64,000 nt of DNA from Ferroplasma acidarmanus Fer1 (GTDB lineage Archaea > Thermoplasmatota > Thermoplasmata > Thermoplasmatales > Thermoplasmataceae), in NCBI RefSeq assembly GCF_000152265.2, contig NC_021592.1, forward strand, positions 1,550,001 through 1,614,000, read 5' to 3'. The notes under the pieces were generated by a model. It made no database searches, was not told where the DNA came from, and saw nothing but the letters and a program-made list of their open reading frames with translations. How positions within the stretch are numbered: position 1 is the first letter of the stretch; each line of letters starts with the position of its first letter. Positions 1 through 8,317 of this stretch are shown piece by piece. A program made the translations under genes and the position numbers.

Positions 1-54
1 AAATTTATAACTAACCTGTGACCTGTAGTATGTTATCTGTATATTATTTACAGG

Positions 55-1635
55 TTAAATTATCCGCGGAGCTATTATAATATACATCAAAAGAAGGAAT
101 ACAAATATTCCCATTGCGTAATATATTTTTTTGACATTATTTTCATCCCTCAGGAATTTCAGCCTGTCTCTTCTTGATGCAATTGTCAGGGTATCCCTGA
201 AGAACTGACCCCCATCAAGTATGGATAATGGCAGTGCGTTCATAATGCCAAGAAGGAAATCTATCCAGAAGAACCAGTAAAGGGTATTAGTTATTCCAAA
301 GAAGATATATGAGTTAAAGGGCGTAGAAAACATGTGGGATAATGAAGCCGGTATGGGTGAAAGCCCGAGAAGTGGCAGGCCAAGGGTTTCGTAGAAATTT
401 GGGCCCACCAGCTGTCCGCCGAAAACAAGGCTATGCAGGCTATCAATGGATTCATACCCTATACCTGAATAATCTATCTGCACCCCGATAAAACTTTCAT
501 CTTTGTATGCTGCCTTATTTGCAGTAGGGTCATTCTTTGCATAATAATGATATGTGGAAACAGTTTTCATTGTATATGTTGTATATGCAGGTACAGTTTT
601 TCCCGTGTGGAATGTTAGTACCGTCATATTTATTGTTGTACCCGGTGTTATGTTATCCAGAACATCGCCCAGAGTATTTATGTTATATATAATGTGGCTG
701 TGCCCTGCATCGCTTATGTTATATATGATTGAATCTGTGGAGACATTTGCCGCCGCCGCAGGACAACCGGAAATTAAATCCACAATGGCCACGCCCGTCG
801 GTACGCTTCCATTTGTTTCGGTTTTTCCATTAAACAATGTAATATTTGCCAATCCCGGTGTAATCATGGAAGTTGTTTCCAGATTGTTAAGCTGTTTCCC
901 GCTTAAATTTCCATATGAAGTAATCTCCATTCCTTTCGGTATTGCATGTCCACTGTAAAGTGTTGTAGAATTATCTACATAAACGCCACTGTGAATAGGG
1001 GTCGAGGCAGGCATCATGACAAAAACAAGCAATACGATGCATATTGCAGCTATGATAAGATTTATACCCGGGCCGGCTGCAATGATCCTTCTTCTCACTA
1101 CAGGGTCAGCCGCCATAATTTCTTTTTCATCCGGTTCTACAAAAGCTCCTATCGGGATTATAAAAAATAATGCGCCAACACTGTTTACCTTTATTCCATG
1201 CTTTCTTGCAACGATACCATGAAACATTTCATGTATTACAACCGCAAAAACGAGGCTAGCAGTTCCATATCCCAGCGGTATAAAGGGATTAATAAGTGGA
1301 AGTGCAAGGTAATCCTGCAAAGGGGGTGCAGCACTGGTGGGGATATGGATAATTGTAAGCAAGACCGCTTCATATAAAAGCATGCCAAAAGCAAGCAATC
1401 CTCCAAAAACAACAAGTACAGTGGATATCTTCCCCAGAGATTTTGCTGGCAAATGTTTGGCAACAGCATCAAGGACGCCACCATTTTTTGTTGACCTTAT
1501 CATTAAAGCTGGCCCCATGGTTGCAAAGTGTTTTGATTTATTAATTGCCGGTGCCAGCGGTATAATTATAATTATCCAGGAAAACACGATAAGAATAATC
1601 AGGAATATATCATTATAATTCATGAATAAACTCAT
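55..1635 (-). CDS. Site-2 protease family (M50) membrane metalloprotease
   Basis: This 526-residue polytopic membrane protein is an intramembrane zinc metalloprotease of the S2P/M50 family. The zinc motif HEMFH lies at about residues 135-139 inside a hydrophobic segment. The second family motif, LDGGQ, is near residues 473-477. Between them is a long soluble region rich in Thr/Asn/Ser (about 215-390) that probably forms PDZ-like or extracytoplasmic domains. Family members cut membrane-anchored substrates within the bilayer, often to release regulators; the substrate here is unknown. It lies 35 bp downstream of the MarR gene on the same strand and may share its transcript. A second ATG four codons in is an equally possible start. 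A second, much smaller M50 protein is at 40666-41280. Confidence 0.85.
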   Translation of the reverse strand: MSLFMNYNDIFLIILIVFSWIIIIIPLAPAINKSKHFATMGPALMIRSTKNGGVLDAVAKHLPAKSLGKISTVLVVFGGLLAFGMLLYEAVLLTIIHIPTSAAPPLQDYLALPLINPFIPLGYGTASLVFAVVIHEMFHGIVARKHGIKVNSVGALFFIIPIGAFVEPDEKEIMAADPVVRRRIIAAGPGINLIIAAICIVLLVFVMMPASTPIHSGVYVDNSTTLYSGHAIPKGMEITSYGNLSGKQLNNLETTSMITPGLANITLFNGKTETNGSVPTGVAIVDLISGCPAAAANVSTDSIIYNISDAGHSHIIYNINTLGDVLDNITPGTTINMTVLTFHTGKTVPAYTTYTMKTVSTYHYYAKNDPTANKAAYKDESFIGVQIDYSGIGYESIDSLHSLVFGGQLVGPNFYETLGLPLLGLSPIPASLSHMFSTPFNSYIFFGITNTLYWFFWIDFLLGIMNALPLSILDGGQFFRDTLTIASRRDRLKFLRDENNVKKIYYAMGIFVFLLLMYIIIAPRII

Positions 1636-1670
1636 AGTTAAACATTAATAATAATCTTTTTCCTGCAATA

Positions 1671-2102
1671 CTATTTTGATTCGACATTTGTCTCTATTTT
1701 TTTGAGGAAATTGAGGATATTATATCTCTCTTCATAACTAAAATTCCTCAGTGTGTCATCTATAAATTTCAGATGCCTTGACTCTATTGTTTTAAAGAAG
1801 GCTTTCCCTTTTGGCGTGACTGTTATATTGATAACTCTCCTGTCCGAGTCGCTTCTCTCACGCATTACATACGACAATTTTTCCAACTTGTCTATAACAC
1901 CGGTGATCCAACCCTGCGTTACCATATTTATATTTGCAAGCTCTATCATGGGCAAAGCCCCTCTTTCTGTTAAATTTTTCAATATTCTGTATTCTACTGT
2001 AGATACACCCATAGACATAAGATTTTTTTCCGAAGCCTTATACCATGTTTTCCAGGTTCTGAGAAACTCCCTCCAGACGTCGTAGCTGCTGATTTTATCC
2101 AT
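1671..2102 (-). CDS. MarR-family transcriptional regulator
   Basis: The 143-residue length and layout fit MarR: an N-terminal dimerisation helix region, a winged helix at about 45-105 (including the IELANINMVTQGWITGVIDKLEKL recognition region and the wing with RERSDSDRRV), and a C-terminal helix for dimer contacts. The RSDSDRRV wing motif is characteristic. MarR proteins usually repress neighbouring genes and respond to small ligands. The gene is divergent from the 2-oxoacid:ferredoxin oxidoreductase genes across about 220 bp, so control of those genes, of the downstream protease, or of itself is a reasonable inference. No ligand can be read from the sequence. Confidence 0.88.
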   Translation of the reverse strand: MDKISSYDVWREFLRTWKTWYKASEKNLMSMGVSTVEYRILKNLTERGALPMIELANINMVTQGWITGVIDKLEKLSYVMRERSDSDRRVINITVTPKGKAFFKTIESRHLKFIDDTLRNFSYEERYNILNFLKKIETNVESK

Positions 2103-2292
2103 TCGTACCGGATTATTAATATGATAAAGGTATTTTATGGTTTCTATATAGTAAATAATCGTCCATTAAATTATTTACTATTAAATATTTCATGTTTGAA
2201 ATCCCGTAAATTTCATATTTCAAAATTTGTATTATCCGGAAAAATTTACTTATTTCGGCAATTGGCTAAAATTAATTTCCGTATTCATACAA

Positions 2293-2301
2293 AAATTTAT
2301 A
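2293..2301 (+). promoter_or_regulatory. TATA box for 2-oxoacid:ferredoxin oxidoreductase operon
   Basis: The A/T-rich element AAATTTATA is centred about 28 bp before the ATG at 2325. This is the archaeal TATA-to-start spacing expected for a leaderless mRNA. It supports the ATG at 2325 over an in-frame start about 200 nt upstream. Confidence 0.55.
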
Positions 2302-2324
2302 CGGCACTACTAAATACTAAAACC

Positions 2325-4073
2325 ATGGAAGAAATAATTGTCAGAATAGGAGGAGCGGCAGGAGATGGTGTACAATCCGCCGGTTTAACTTTAGAAAAAA
2401 CTTTTTCAAGAAGTGGTTTATACATAAGCACGTATAATTACTATCAAAGCCTTATCAGGGGCGGCGAAAGCTGGTACCAGGTAAGGGCTTCTGATGAAAA
2501 AGTAAGGAACCAGGGAAGCGGCCTGGATGTTCTGGTTGCTTTAAATGCCGATGCACTTGAAAGGCATACAAATAGGAATATAAACGAAGGCGGAGCATCT
2601 CCCCTGAACGGGATAGCAATATATGACCCGGGAACCATACACAATTTTAAAAAATACGATGGGATAACCTATTGCCCGGTACCAATGAGAGATATTGCAC
2701 TGAAATTTGATGCAAATCCATTGTTGAAAAACACAGTTGCACTGGGAGCTGTTATTGCATCTCTTGGTTTGGATTTTAACGTATTTTCAGGTGTAATTGA
2801 AAAAGTTTTCAACAAAAAAGGAAAACTTGTAGAATCAAATATAAACGCGGCAAAAGAGGGATATGAATACTATCTCCAGAATTATAAAGTTTACAGAAAA
2901 CTAAAAACATCTAATAAAAAGTTATACACAATAGGCGGTGGAGATGCAGCTGCACTTGGGGCTATCAATGCAGGAATGCAAATGTATTTTGCATACCCTA
3001 TGACACCAGCATCATCTTTCCTCCAGTTTGTTGCAACCCATGGCAAAAAATACCATGTGTTTTTGAAACTTACAGAGGATGAAATTAGCGCTATAAATGC
3101 AGCAATAGGTGCAAACTATGCTGGAGTAAGGGCCGCAACAGGATCATCAGGAGGCGGGTTCGCACTTATGACTGAAGGTGTTGGGCTTTCAGCAATGACC
3201 GAAGTTCCACTGGTTATATATGAAGCACAGAGGCCAGGCCCATCAACCGGGCTTCCAACAAAGACTGAACAGGGGGATCTCAACCAGGTGCTTGGTGCCG
3301 GTCAGGGAGACATGCCAAGAATAGTGCTCGCACCGGGAACAGTTAAAGAAGCATTTGACCTCACAAAGGAGGCTTTCAACCTTGCTGAGAGATTCCAGCT
3401 TCCTGTATTCGTTGTTACCGATTTATATCTAGCTGAACATGACGAAACAGTGGATCTTGACCTTTCATATGAAATGGACAGGGGACTTCTAGCAGATGCC
3501 AGTGAAGCTGATTATAAAAGATATGAATATACAGAAAACGGCATTTCCAAGAGGGCATTTCCAGGGCAGCCAGGGTTAATGCATAACGAGGATTCTGATG
3601 AGCATAATGAATACGGCGCAGTTGTTAGCGATGCAATAACAGACCCGACACAGAGAAAGCTCTCCATGGAAAAGAGAATGAAAAAGCTGAATTTATATAT
3701 AAAAGAAATGCCACCGACACCTACATATAAAATGGAAGATGCAGAATATGTGGTTATCCAGTGGGGATCTACAAAGGGTGCAGTTGAAGAGGCTATAGAC
3801 TGCATGAGGAAAAATGGTACAAAAATAGGTGCCATAGAAATAACACACATATTCCCCATGAATCATGATATAAAGAAACTGCTTGCAGGAAAAAAGAAAA
3901 TAATAGTTGTTGAAAACAATTATTCCGGGCAGCTAAATGGGCTGATAAGGAAAGAATTCCTTGTAGATACCCAGTTCCTGGGAAAATACGATGGCGAGGC
4001 TTTCTTCCCTGCCGATCTGGCATTGTCACTGGAAGAAATGATATTTGGCAAAAAAATAAAAGTGGAGGAATAA
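2325..4073 (+). CDS. 2-oxoacid:ferredoxin oxidoreductase, fused gamma-alpha subunit
   Basis: This is the large subunit of a CoA-dependent 2-oxoacid:ferredoxin oxidoreductase (582 residues from this start). It oxidises pyruvate, 2-oxoglutarate or related 2-oxoacids to acyl-CoA and reduces ferredoxin. The N-terminal gamma domain (about 1-185) begins with the VRIGGAAGDGVQSAG signature. The alpha (pyrimidine-binding) domain starts near residue 200 and contains YPMTPAS at about 222, the equivalent of the YPITP motif, then a TGSSGGGF segment. The gamma-alpha fusion is typical of archaeal two-subunit enzymes of broad 2-oxoacid specificity. The reading frame continues upstream to 2121, but the first 68 residues do not look like the family and a TATA box sits just before 2325. 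The beta gene follows 2 nt after the stop. Confidence 0.92.
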   Translation: MEEIIVRIGGAAGDGVQSAGLTLEKTFSRSGLYISTYNYYQSLIRGGESWYQVRASDEKVRNQGSGLDVLVALNADALERHTNRNINEGGASPLNGIAIYDPGTIHNFKKYDGITYCPVPMRDIALKFDANPLLKNTVALGAVIASLGLDFNVFSGVIEKVFNKKGKLVESNINAAKEGYEYYLQNYKVYRKLKTSNKKLYTIGGGDAAALGAINAGMQMYFAYPMTPASSFLQFVATHGKKYHVFLKLTEDEISAINAAIGANYAGVRAATGSSGGGFALMTEGVGLSAMTEVPLVIYEAQRPGPSTGLPTKTEQGDLNQVLGAGQGDMPRIVLAPGTVKEAFDLTKEAFNLAERFQLPVFVVTDLYLAEHDETVDLDLSYEMDRGLLADASEADYKRYEYTENGISKRAFPGQPGLMHNEDSDEHNEYGAVVSDAITDPTQRKLSMEKRMKKLNLYIKEMPPTPTYKMEDAEYVVIQWGSTKGAVEEAIDCMRKNGTKIGAIEITHIFPMNHDIKKLLAGKKKIIVVENNYSGQLNGLIRKEFLVDTQFLGKYDGEAFFPADLALSLEEMIFGKKIKVEE

Positions 4074-4075
4074 AT

Positions 4076-4933
4076 ATGATACCTGTAACTGAATACAAAG
4101 GAAAAGTAGCACCTGATTGGTGCCCTGGATGCGGGAACTTCTCGCAATTGAGAGCAATTACAATGGCACTGTCGGAGCTTGATATCAAACCCGACAATAC
4201 CGTTATTTCATCCGGCATAGGATGTTCTAGCAATATGCCCGAGTTTATAAATACCTATGGTTTCCATGGATTGCACGGGCGTTCACTTCCAGTAGCTGAA
4301 GGTATAAAGTGGGCCAATAAAAATCTAACCGTTATCGCATATGGTGGAGACGGCGATGGATTTTTCGAAGGTTCGCAGCACTTTTATCATGCTGCAAAAA
4401 GAAACGTAAATATGACATACATGGTATCAGATAACCAGGTATTTGGATTAACAACAGGGCAGGCATCGCCAACAACCCCTATAGGAAGAATTACAAAGAG
4501 TACCCCTGATGGGAATATTGAGCCCCCATTCAATCCGCTACATTATGCATTATCAGCAGGTGCAACATTTGTAGCCCGTGGACTTTCCGGCAATATTAAA
4601 CAGCTGGCGGAATTAACAAAGGCAGCTATACAGCATAAGGGTTTCTCATTTATAGATGTGTTCAGCCCCTGTGTTACATATAATAAGGTGGAAGGGTACG
4701 AATTCTTCAGAAAGACAACATACGAACTGAAGGATAACAATAGAAAGGATTTCTACGAAGCGTTCAAGCATGCATCGGAATGGGGCGAAGAAGCCAATTC
4801 TATACCTATAGGCATATTATATGACGTAGATGCACCAGTTTACGAAGATGTTGATGAAACCTTAAAGGAATACAATTTGAAGGATACTGCTCCGTATAAG
4901 CTTACGGAAGAAGATCTTGAAGAATTCTATTAA
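4076..4933 (+). CDS. 2-oxoacid:ferredoxin oxidoreductase, beta subunit
   Basis: This 285-residue beta subunit binds thiamine diphosphate and the [4Fe-4S] cluster. Visible signatures are WCPGCGN near the N terminus (two cluster cysteines), GIGCSS near residue 45 (third), SPCVTYN near residue 200 (fourth) and the ThDP/Mg motif GDGDGFFEGSQHF near residues 90-103. It follows the gamma-alpha gene with a 2-nt gap and forms a two-gene operon. The ThDP cofactor links it to the thiamine operon at 32-35 kb. The substrate (pyruvate or 2-oxoglutarate) cannot be fixed from sequence alone. Confidence 0.93.
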   Translation: MIPVTEYKGKVAPDWCPGCGNFSQLRAITMALSELDIKPDNTVISSGIGCSSNMPEFINTYGFHGLHGRSLPVAEGIKWANKNLTVIAYGGDGDGFFEGSQHFYHAAKRNVNMTYMVSDNQVFGLTTGQASPTTPIGRITKSTPDGNIEPPFNPLHYALSAGATFVARGLSGNIKQLAELTKAAIQHKGFSFIDVFSPCVTYNKVEGYEFFRKTTYELKDNNRKDFYEAFKHASEWGEEANSIPIGILYDVDAPVYEDVDETLKEYNLKDTAPYKLTEEDLEEFY

Positions 4934-4985
4934 AATTTTTATTTTACAGGTTATAATTTTTAAAAATGTACCAGTTTTTAATCAA

Positions 4986-4995
4986 TATTTTTATA
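4986..4995 (+). promoter_or_regulatory. TATA box for the 48-residue gene
   Basis: ATTTTTATAC lies 21-30 nt before the ATG at 5016, the spacing of a leaderless archaeal promoter. It is the main reason to treat the following short frame as a gene. Confidence 0.45.
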
Positions 4996-5015
4996 CAATG
5001 TTAATATCATAAATA

Positions 5016-5162
5016 ATGGGACTCGGAAAAAGAGATTTAAATAGAAAAAGAAAAAGCATTGAAATGAAAATTGATGAACTCGAGCAGAAGGCTAGAAAAA
5101 ATCCTATGGACAAGTCAATTCAGACTGAGATAAATGATTTGAAGAAAAAGCTGGATAAATAA
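5016..5162 (+). CDS. Small charged coiled-coil protein (48 residues), unknown function
   Basis: A 48-residue frame starts with MGLGKRDLNRKRKSIEM and ends with DLKKKLDK. It is strongly basic at the N terminus and predicted helical throughout, with a heptad-like pattern in the second half (IDELEQKA, IQTEINDLKKKL). It begins at the right distance after a TATA box and lies 82 nt after the oxidoreductase beta gene, so it probably has its own promoter. I do not recognise a family. The composition suggests a nucleic-acid or ribosome-associated microprotein, but that is a guess. Confidence 0.5.
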   Translation: MGLGKRDLNRKRKSIEMKIDELEQKARKNPMDKSIQTEINDLKKKLDK

Positions 5163-5333
5163 ACTATTGTTTTATAGAAACGCACCTTATAAAGGATGTT
5201 AAGGTATTAATTTTATTAAATCATGGTCTTTACTGGCACGAAATTTATTGATTATATTATTACAGAATAATATAGCCATGCAATAATAATTTATTTTTGC
5301 ACATTCCATTCTACACCCTGAAAAACGTTAAAT

Positions 5334-5576
5334 TTAATAGGGTGGCATTGGTTTAAGCACTGTACCTGCCTCGTTCTTAAGGGTTGTATACTTTTTTGGG
5401 TTTATTTCCACATATCTTACTTCTTTTGGTTCCTTCTTCATTAAAACACGTTCTATGGAATCGTTAGCCTCATTGGCTTTATTACACGCTTCTTTAATTT
5501 CCTCAGCACTTAATTCCCTGTCAGTTTCATCAGCATATCTGACCCTTATTTCTTTAATATCATCGCATTTGTACAT
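5334..5576 (-). CDS. Small conserved-looking protein, unknown function (80 residues)
   Basis: An 80-residue acidic-then-basic protein that begins with MYKCDDIKEIRVRYADETD. The pattern suggests an N-terminal beta strand, a helix (SAEEIKEACNKANEA) and a C-terminal strand-rich tail ending in KPMPPY. It is the last gene of a leftward run uppS-tiaS-AK6, 20 bp after the AK6/Fap7-type gene, which supports it being expressed. I do not recognise a family and can assign no function. Confidence 0.6.
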   Translation of the reverse strand: MYKCDDIKEIRVRYADETDRELSAEEIKEACNKANEANDSIERVLMKKEPKEVRYVEINPKKYTTLKNEAGTVLKPMPPY

Positions 5577-5596
5577 ATGTGATAAAAGGAAATAGA

Positions 5597-6049
5597 TTAA
5601 TTAACTTTATCATGAAGCGATAATATGATGCCCATCACATCTTTAAACACTTCATTAATGCTCCTGGAATCTTCATGTACAACAAATATATGGTTTGCGG
5701 GCAGCCTGTCAGATGCTTCCCAGTAAATCACCCCGGAACGCTGGGCATCAATATTTTCCTTAATTTTAGATTCCGGATATCCTCTGGATTTCATTCTCCT
5801 GATTAACTGTTCCTCATTATCTTCAAGTATTATTACATATTTGCATTCCAGCATATGGGAATAGTGGGATTCAACAACTTCAGAGTTTATATTCTCCCTT
5901 CTCAATACATCAACATCCACGGTATTACCATTCAGGGCCCCACACTCAGATGCGATATCATTTAACCCTGTGCACTTGATTCCGTTGGCATTCAACATTT
6001 TGCATATTGTTGTTTTGCCGGAGCCCGGGATTCCTGTGATGCATATCAT
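5597..6049 (-). CDS. Adenylate kinase 6 / Fap7-type NTPase
   Basis: This 150-residue P-loop protein has Walker A GIPGSGKT at residues 6-13 and a compact kinase fold without a zinc lid. The segment MKSRGYPESKIKENIDAQ is characteristic of the AK6/hCINAP/Fap7 group. Members have adenylate kinase and ATPase activity and take part in small-subunit ribosome maturation through ribosomal protein uS11. It starts directly after the TiaS stop (adjacent TAA and ATG), so the two are translationally linked. Neighbouring genes act in tRNA modification, which fits an RNA or ribosome role. Confidence 0.85.
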   Translation of the reverse strand: MICITGIPGSGKTTICKMLNANGIKCTGLNDIASECGALNGNTVDVDVLRRENINSEVVESHYSHMLECKYVIILEDNEEQLIRRMKSRGYPESKIKENIDAQRSGVIYWEASDRLPANHIFVVHEDSRSINEVFKDVMGIILSLHDKVN

Positions 6050-7366
6050 TTATGACACCCCGCTGGTTTGCGGTATATCTGAAAAGTACGGCATCAATTT
6101 TAATGGCATGGAAAGGTGACGCCTCGCTATTACGGGCACCTCATAGAATTTTTCCTCCAACTCCCTTGTTATTTCAGTAATTTCTGGATTCTTATAACGT
6201 TTTTTGCATACAGGGCATCTGTAATCCATCTGGCCCTTGGACCTGGTTTTAACATGGCACTCCGGGCATACCGGAGGCTCTTTCCTATATAGCCTGGCTT
6301 TTTTTATAACGCGAAGTTTCTCAAGTTTTATAGTTCCCTTAGCATATGAACCATAAGCGCTTACAATATCACCGGGTATCACTGACATCAATACTTTCCT
6401 GAATTCTTTTGTAGGTTCAAAAGCAGCCAGTTTTATTTCCTCATTCTTATATTTAAAATTTACAAAGCTATGCCCACCTTCTATTGTATAGGGCTCCCCG
6501 GATATTACGCCGGTAAGGGAATATGAGCCCATGCTGGAGAGATAATCCGGTTCTGGCATTATGTGGTCATCTGTGCCCTGGTTTGTTTTGTATATAATAT
6601 AGCCCTGATCATCAATATTATGCCTTTCCTTTATTCTATCATATATTGTTATGAGGTCATTTTTATCGACTCCCCTGACCCCAAATATCACCGGTGTCTT
6701 CGGCTTCGGGAAAATTGCAGGGTATCTGTTTTTAATGTCAATATTGTTGAATGTTGAATAAAAACTCTCCGGAATTGAGGAAATATCAATTTTTTCTCCA
6801 TATGTTATATCCCCATAATTTGGATATCTGTAGTCTAGCAGTTCATATGTATAACTTTTTCCAGGCCATGCAAGGGAAGCAGACGACCCTATTATGCCAT
6901 GCCCTGTTTTTATTTTCCTGTAAATTGCCCTCCCGGAAAGATAATTTTCTATAAATTCTATACTTATGTCATCCTGAAGGGCTTTTCCGTAAAGTCCAGA
7001 ATGGAATCTATCATTTGATATTACTATTCCCGGATTAGTTTTATCATCATCTTTTACATAGAAATCTTCTACAATTGATGAGATAAAATCCATCAATTCT
7101 TGTTTGTCAGGTTCTCCGGCAACTTTTTCATATGATTTTATAAATTTGCCATTTGCCTTTCCTATAATAGAGGTATTCCCTGAACCTTTTCCGAGATTAA
7201 TATTAAGTGCTCCATTTCCTCTCGTTTTATACCCTATATTCGGGTTGAGCCTGACGAGTTCCGGGCTTCCTATAATATCGTATTCGCCACGGGAAATTAT
7301 TTCGTAGATAAGGTATGTAGTACACATCTTATCCTGGCTGTCTGTGTCATCAATTGCAACATACAT
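6050..7366 (-). CDS. tiaS: tRNA(Ile2) 2-agmatinylcytidine synthetase TiaS
   Basis: TiaS modifies C34 of the AUA-decoding tRNA(Ile) with agmatine, using ATP, so that it reads AUA and not AUG. The 438-residue protein begins MYVAIDDTDSQDKMCTTYL, the IDDTDS signature of the family. It contains an OB-fold region (about 270-350) and a C-terminal zinc ribbon with paired CPEC and CPVC motifs (about 374-395). Full length for the family. The start overlaps the uppS stop by one base (TAATG), and the stop abuts the next gene. Expected to be essential, since AUA codons are common in this genome. Confidence 0.93.
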   Translation of the reverse strand: MYVAIDDTDSQDKMCTTYLIYEIISRGEYDIIGSPELVRLNPNIGYKTRGNGALNINLGKGSGNTSIIGKANGKFIKSYEKVAGEPDKQELMDFISSIVEDFYVKDDDKTNPGIVISNDRFHSGLYGKALQDDISIEFIENYLSGRAIYRKIKTGHGIIGSSASLAWPGKSYTYELLDYRYPNYGDITYGEKIDISSIPESFYSTFNNIDIKNRYPAIFPKPKTPVIFGVRGVDKNDLITIYDRIKERHNIDDQGYIIYKTNQGTDDHIMPEPDYLSSMGSYSLTGVISGEPYTIEGGHSFVNFKYKNEEIKLAAFEPTKEFRKVLMSVIPGDIVSAYGSYAKGTIKLEKLRVIKKARLYRKEPPVCPECHVKTRSKGQMDYRCPVCKKRYKNPEITEITRELEEKFYEVPVIARRHLSMPLKLMPYFSDIPQTSGVS

Positions 7367-8142
7367 TATTTTCCATACCTCCTTTTTCTTGATTGATAGG
7401 AATATATTGCCCTTAAAAAGTCCAGTTTTTTCAGGTCTGGCCAGTTAACATCTGAAAAATAGAGCTCGGAATAAGCAGACTGCCACAGGAGGAAGTTAGA
7501 AATCCTCTCCTCCCCACTTGTCCTTAAAATAAGGTCAGGGTCTGTCAATGTATTATCATAGAGGTAGTTCCTGAATAGTTTTTCATTGATATCCTCAATT
7601 TTTAACTTTTTTGAAACAACATCCGCCGCTATATTCTTTACAGCATCTATAATTTCCTGCCTTCCTCCATAGCCAATAGCAATATTAAACTTAAATTTTT
7701 TAAACCCTGCTGTTATTTTTTCAACATCATGGATAGTATTTACAAGGTATTCTGGAAGCCCTTTGAAATCCCCAATAATACGCACCCTTATTTGATTTTT
7801 AAATATCCTGTCATCTTTCAGGAGCCCGCGGAGGGAGTCATTGATTAAATCAAATAGAAAATTTACCTCCTCCGGGTCGCGCTTAAAATTTTCACTTGAA
7901 AAACCATACACTGTAACTATCCTGATTCCCACTTCCATTGCCCAGTCGAGAACTTCTTCCAGTTTATCCTTGCCTCTTACATGGCCTTCATTAGGAGTGA
8001 GCCCTGCTTCCCTGGCATATCTCCTGTTTCCATCAGTAATAATCCCTAGATGAAGTGGGACATCGGCTTTCCTTATCTCTTCCATTAAAGCCTGTTCGTA
8101 AACGCCTGAGGCGATATCTCCTATCTTATGGGCTATACTCAT
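7366..8142 (-). CDS. uppS: cis-Prenyl diphosphate synthase (UppS/dolichyl type)
   Basis: This 258-residue enzyme elongates an allylic diphosphate with isopentenyl units in cis. It supplies the polyprenol/dolichol carrier used for archaeal N-glycosylation. Family motifs include HLGIITDGNRRYAREAG (His31 to about residue 47, with catalytic Asp37), VTVYGFSSENFKRDPEEV, and the C-terminal DLILRTSGEERISNFLLWQ and YSELYFSDVNWP. First gene of a leftward operon with tiaS. The carrier role connects it with the glycosyltransferases at 35-40 kb. Confidence 0.93.
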   Translation of the reverse strand: MSIAHKIGDIASGVYEQALMEEIRKADVPLHLGIITDGNRRYAREAGLTPNEGHVRGKDKLEEVLDWAMEVGIRIVTVYGFSSENFKRDPEEVNFLFDLINDSLRGLLKDDRIFKNQIRVRIIGDFKGLPEYLVNTIHDVEKITAGFKKFKFNIAIGYGGRQEIIDAVKNIAADVVSKKLKIEDINEKLFRNYLYDNTLTDPDLILRTSGEERISNFLLWQSAYSELYFSDVNWPDLKKLDFLRAIYSYQSRKRRYGK

Positions 8143-8317
8143 CTGTTTATAATGATTATAAAGTATATATTTATATTTTTTTAGGGCCGCGTGATAATTC
8201 TATATAATTTTATTTTAATTACGATTAAAAATTTACAGCAATATCAAATTTAGTAAAAAAATATCATGTGCTATATGTTTCGCCAAAATATTGTATCAAT
8301 TATTTATATTAATGATA

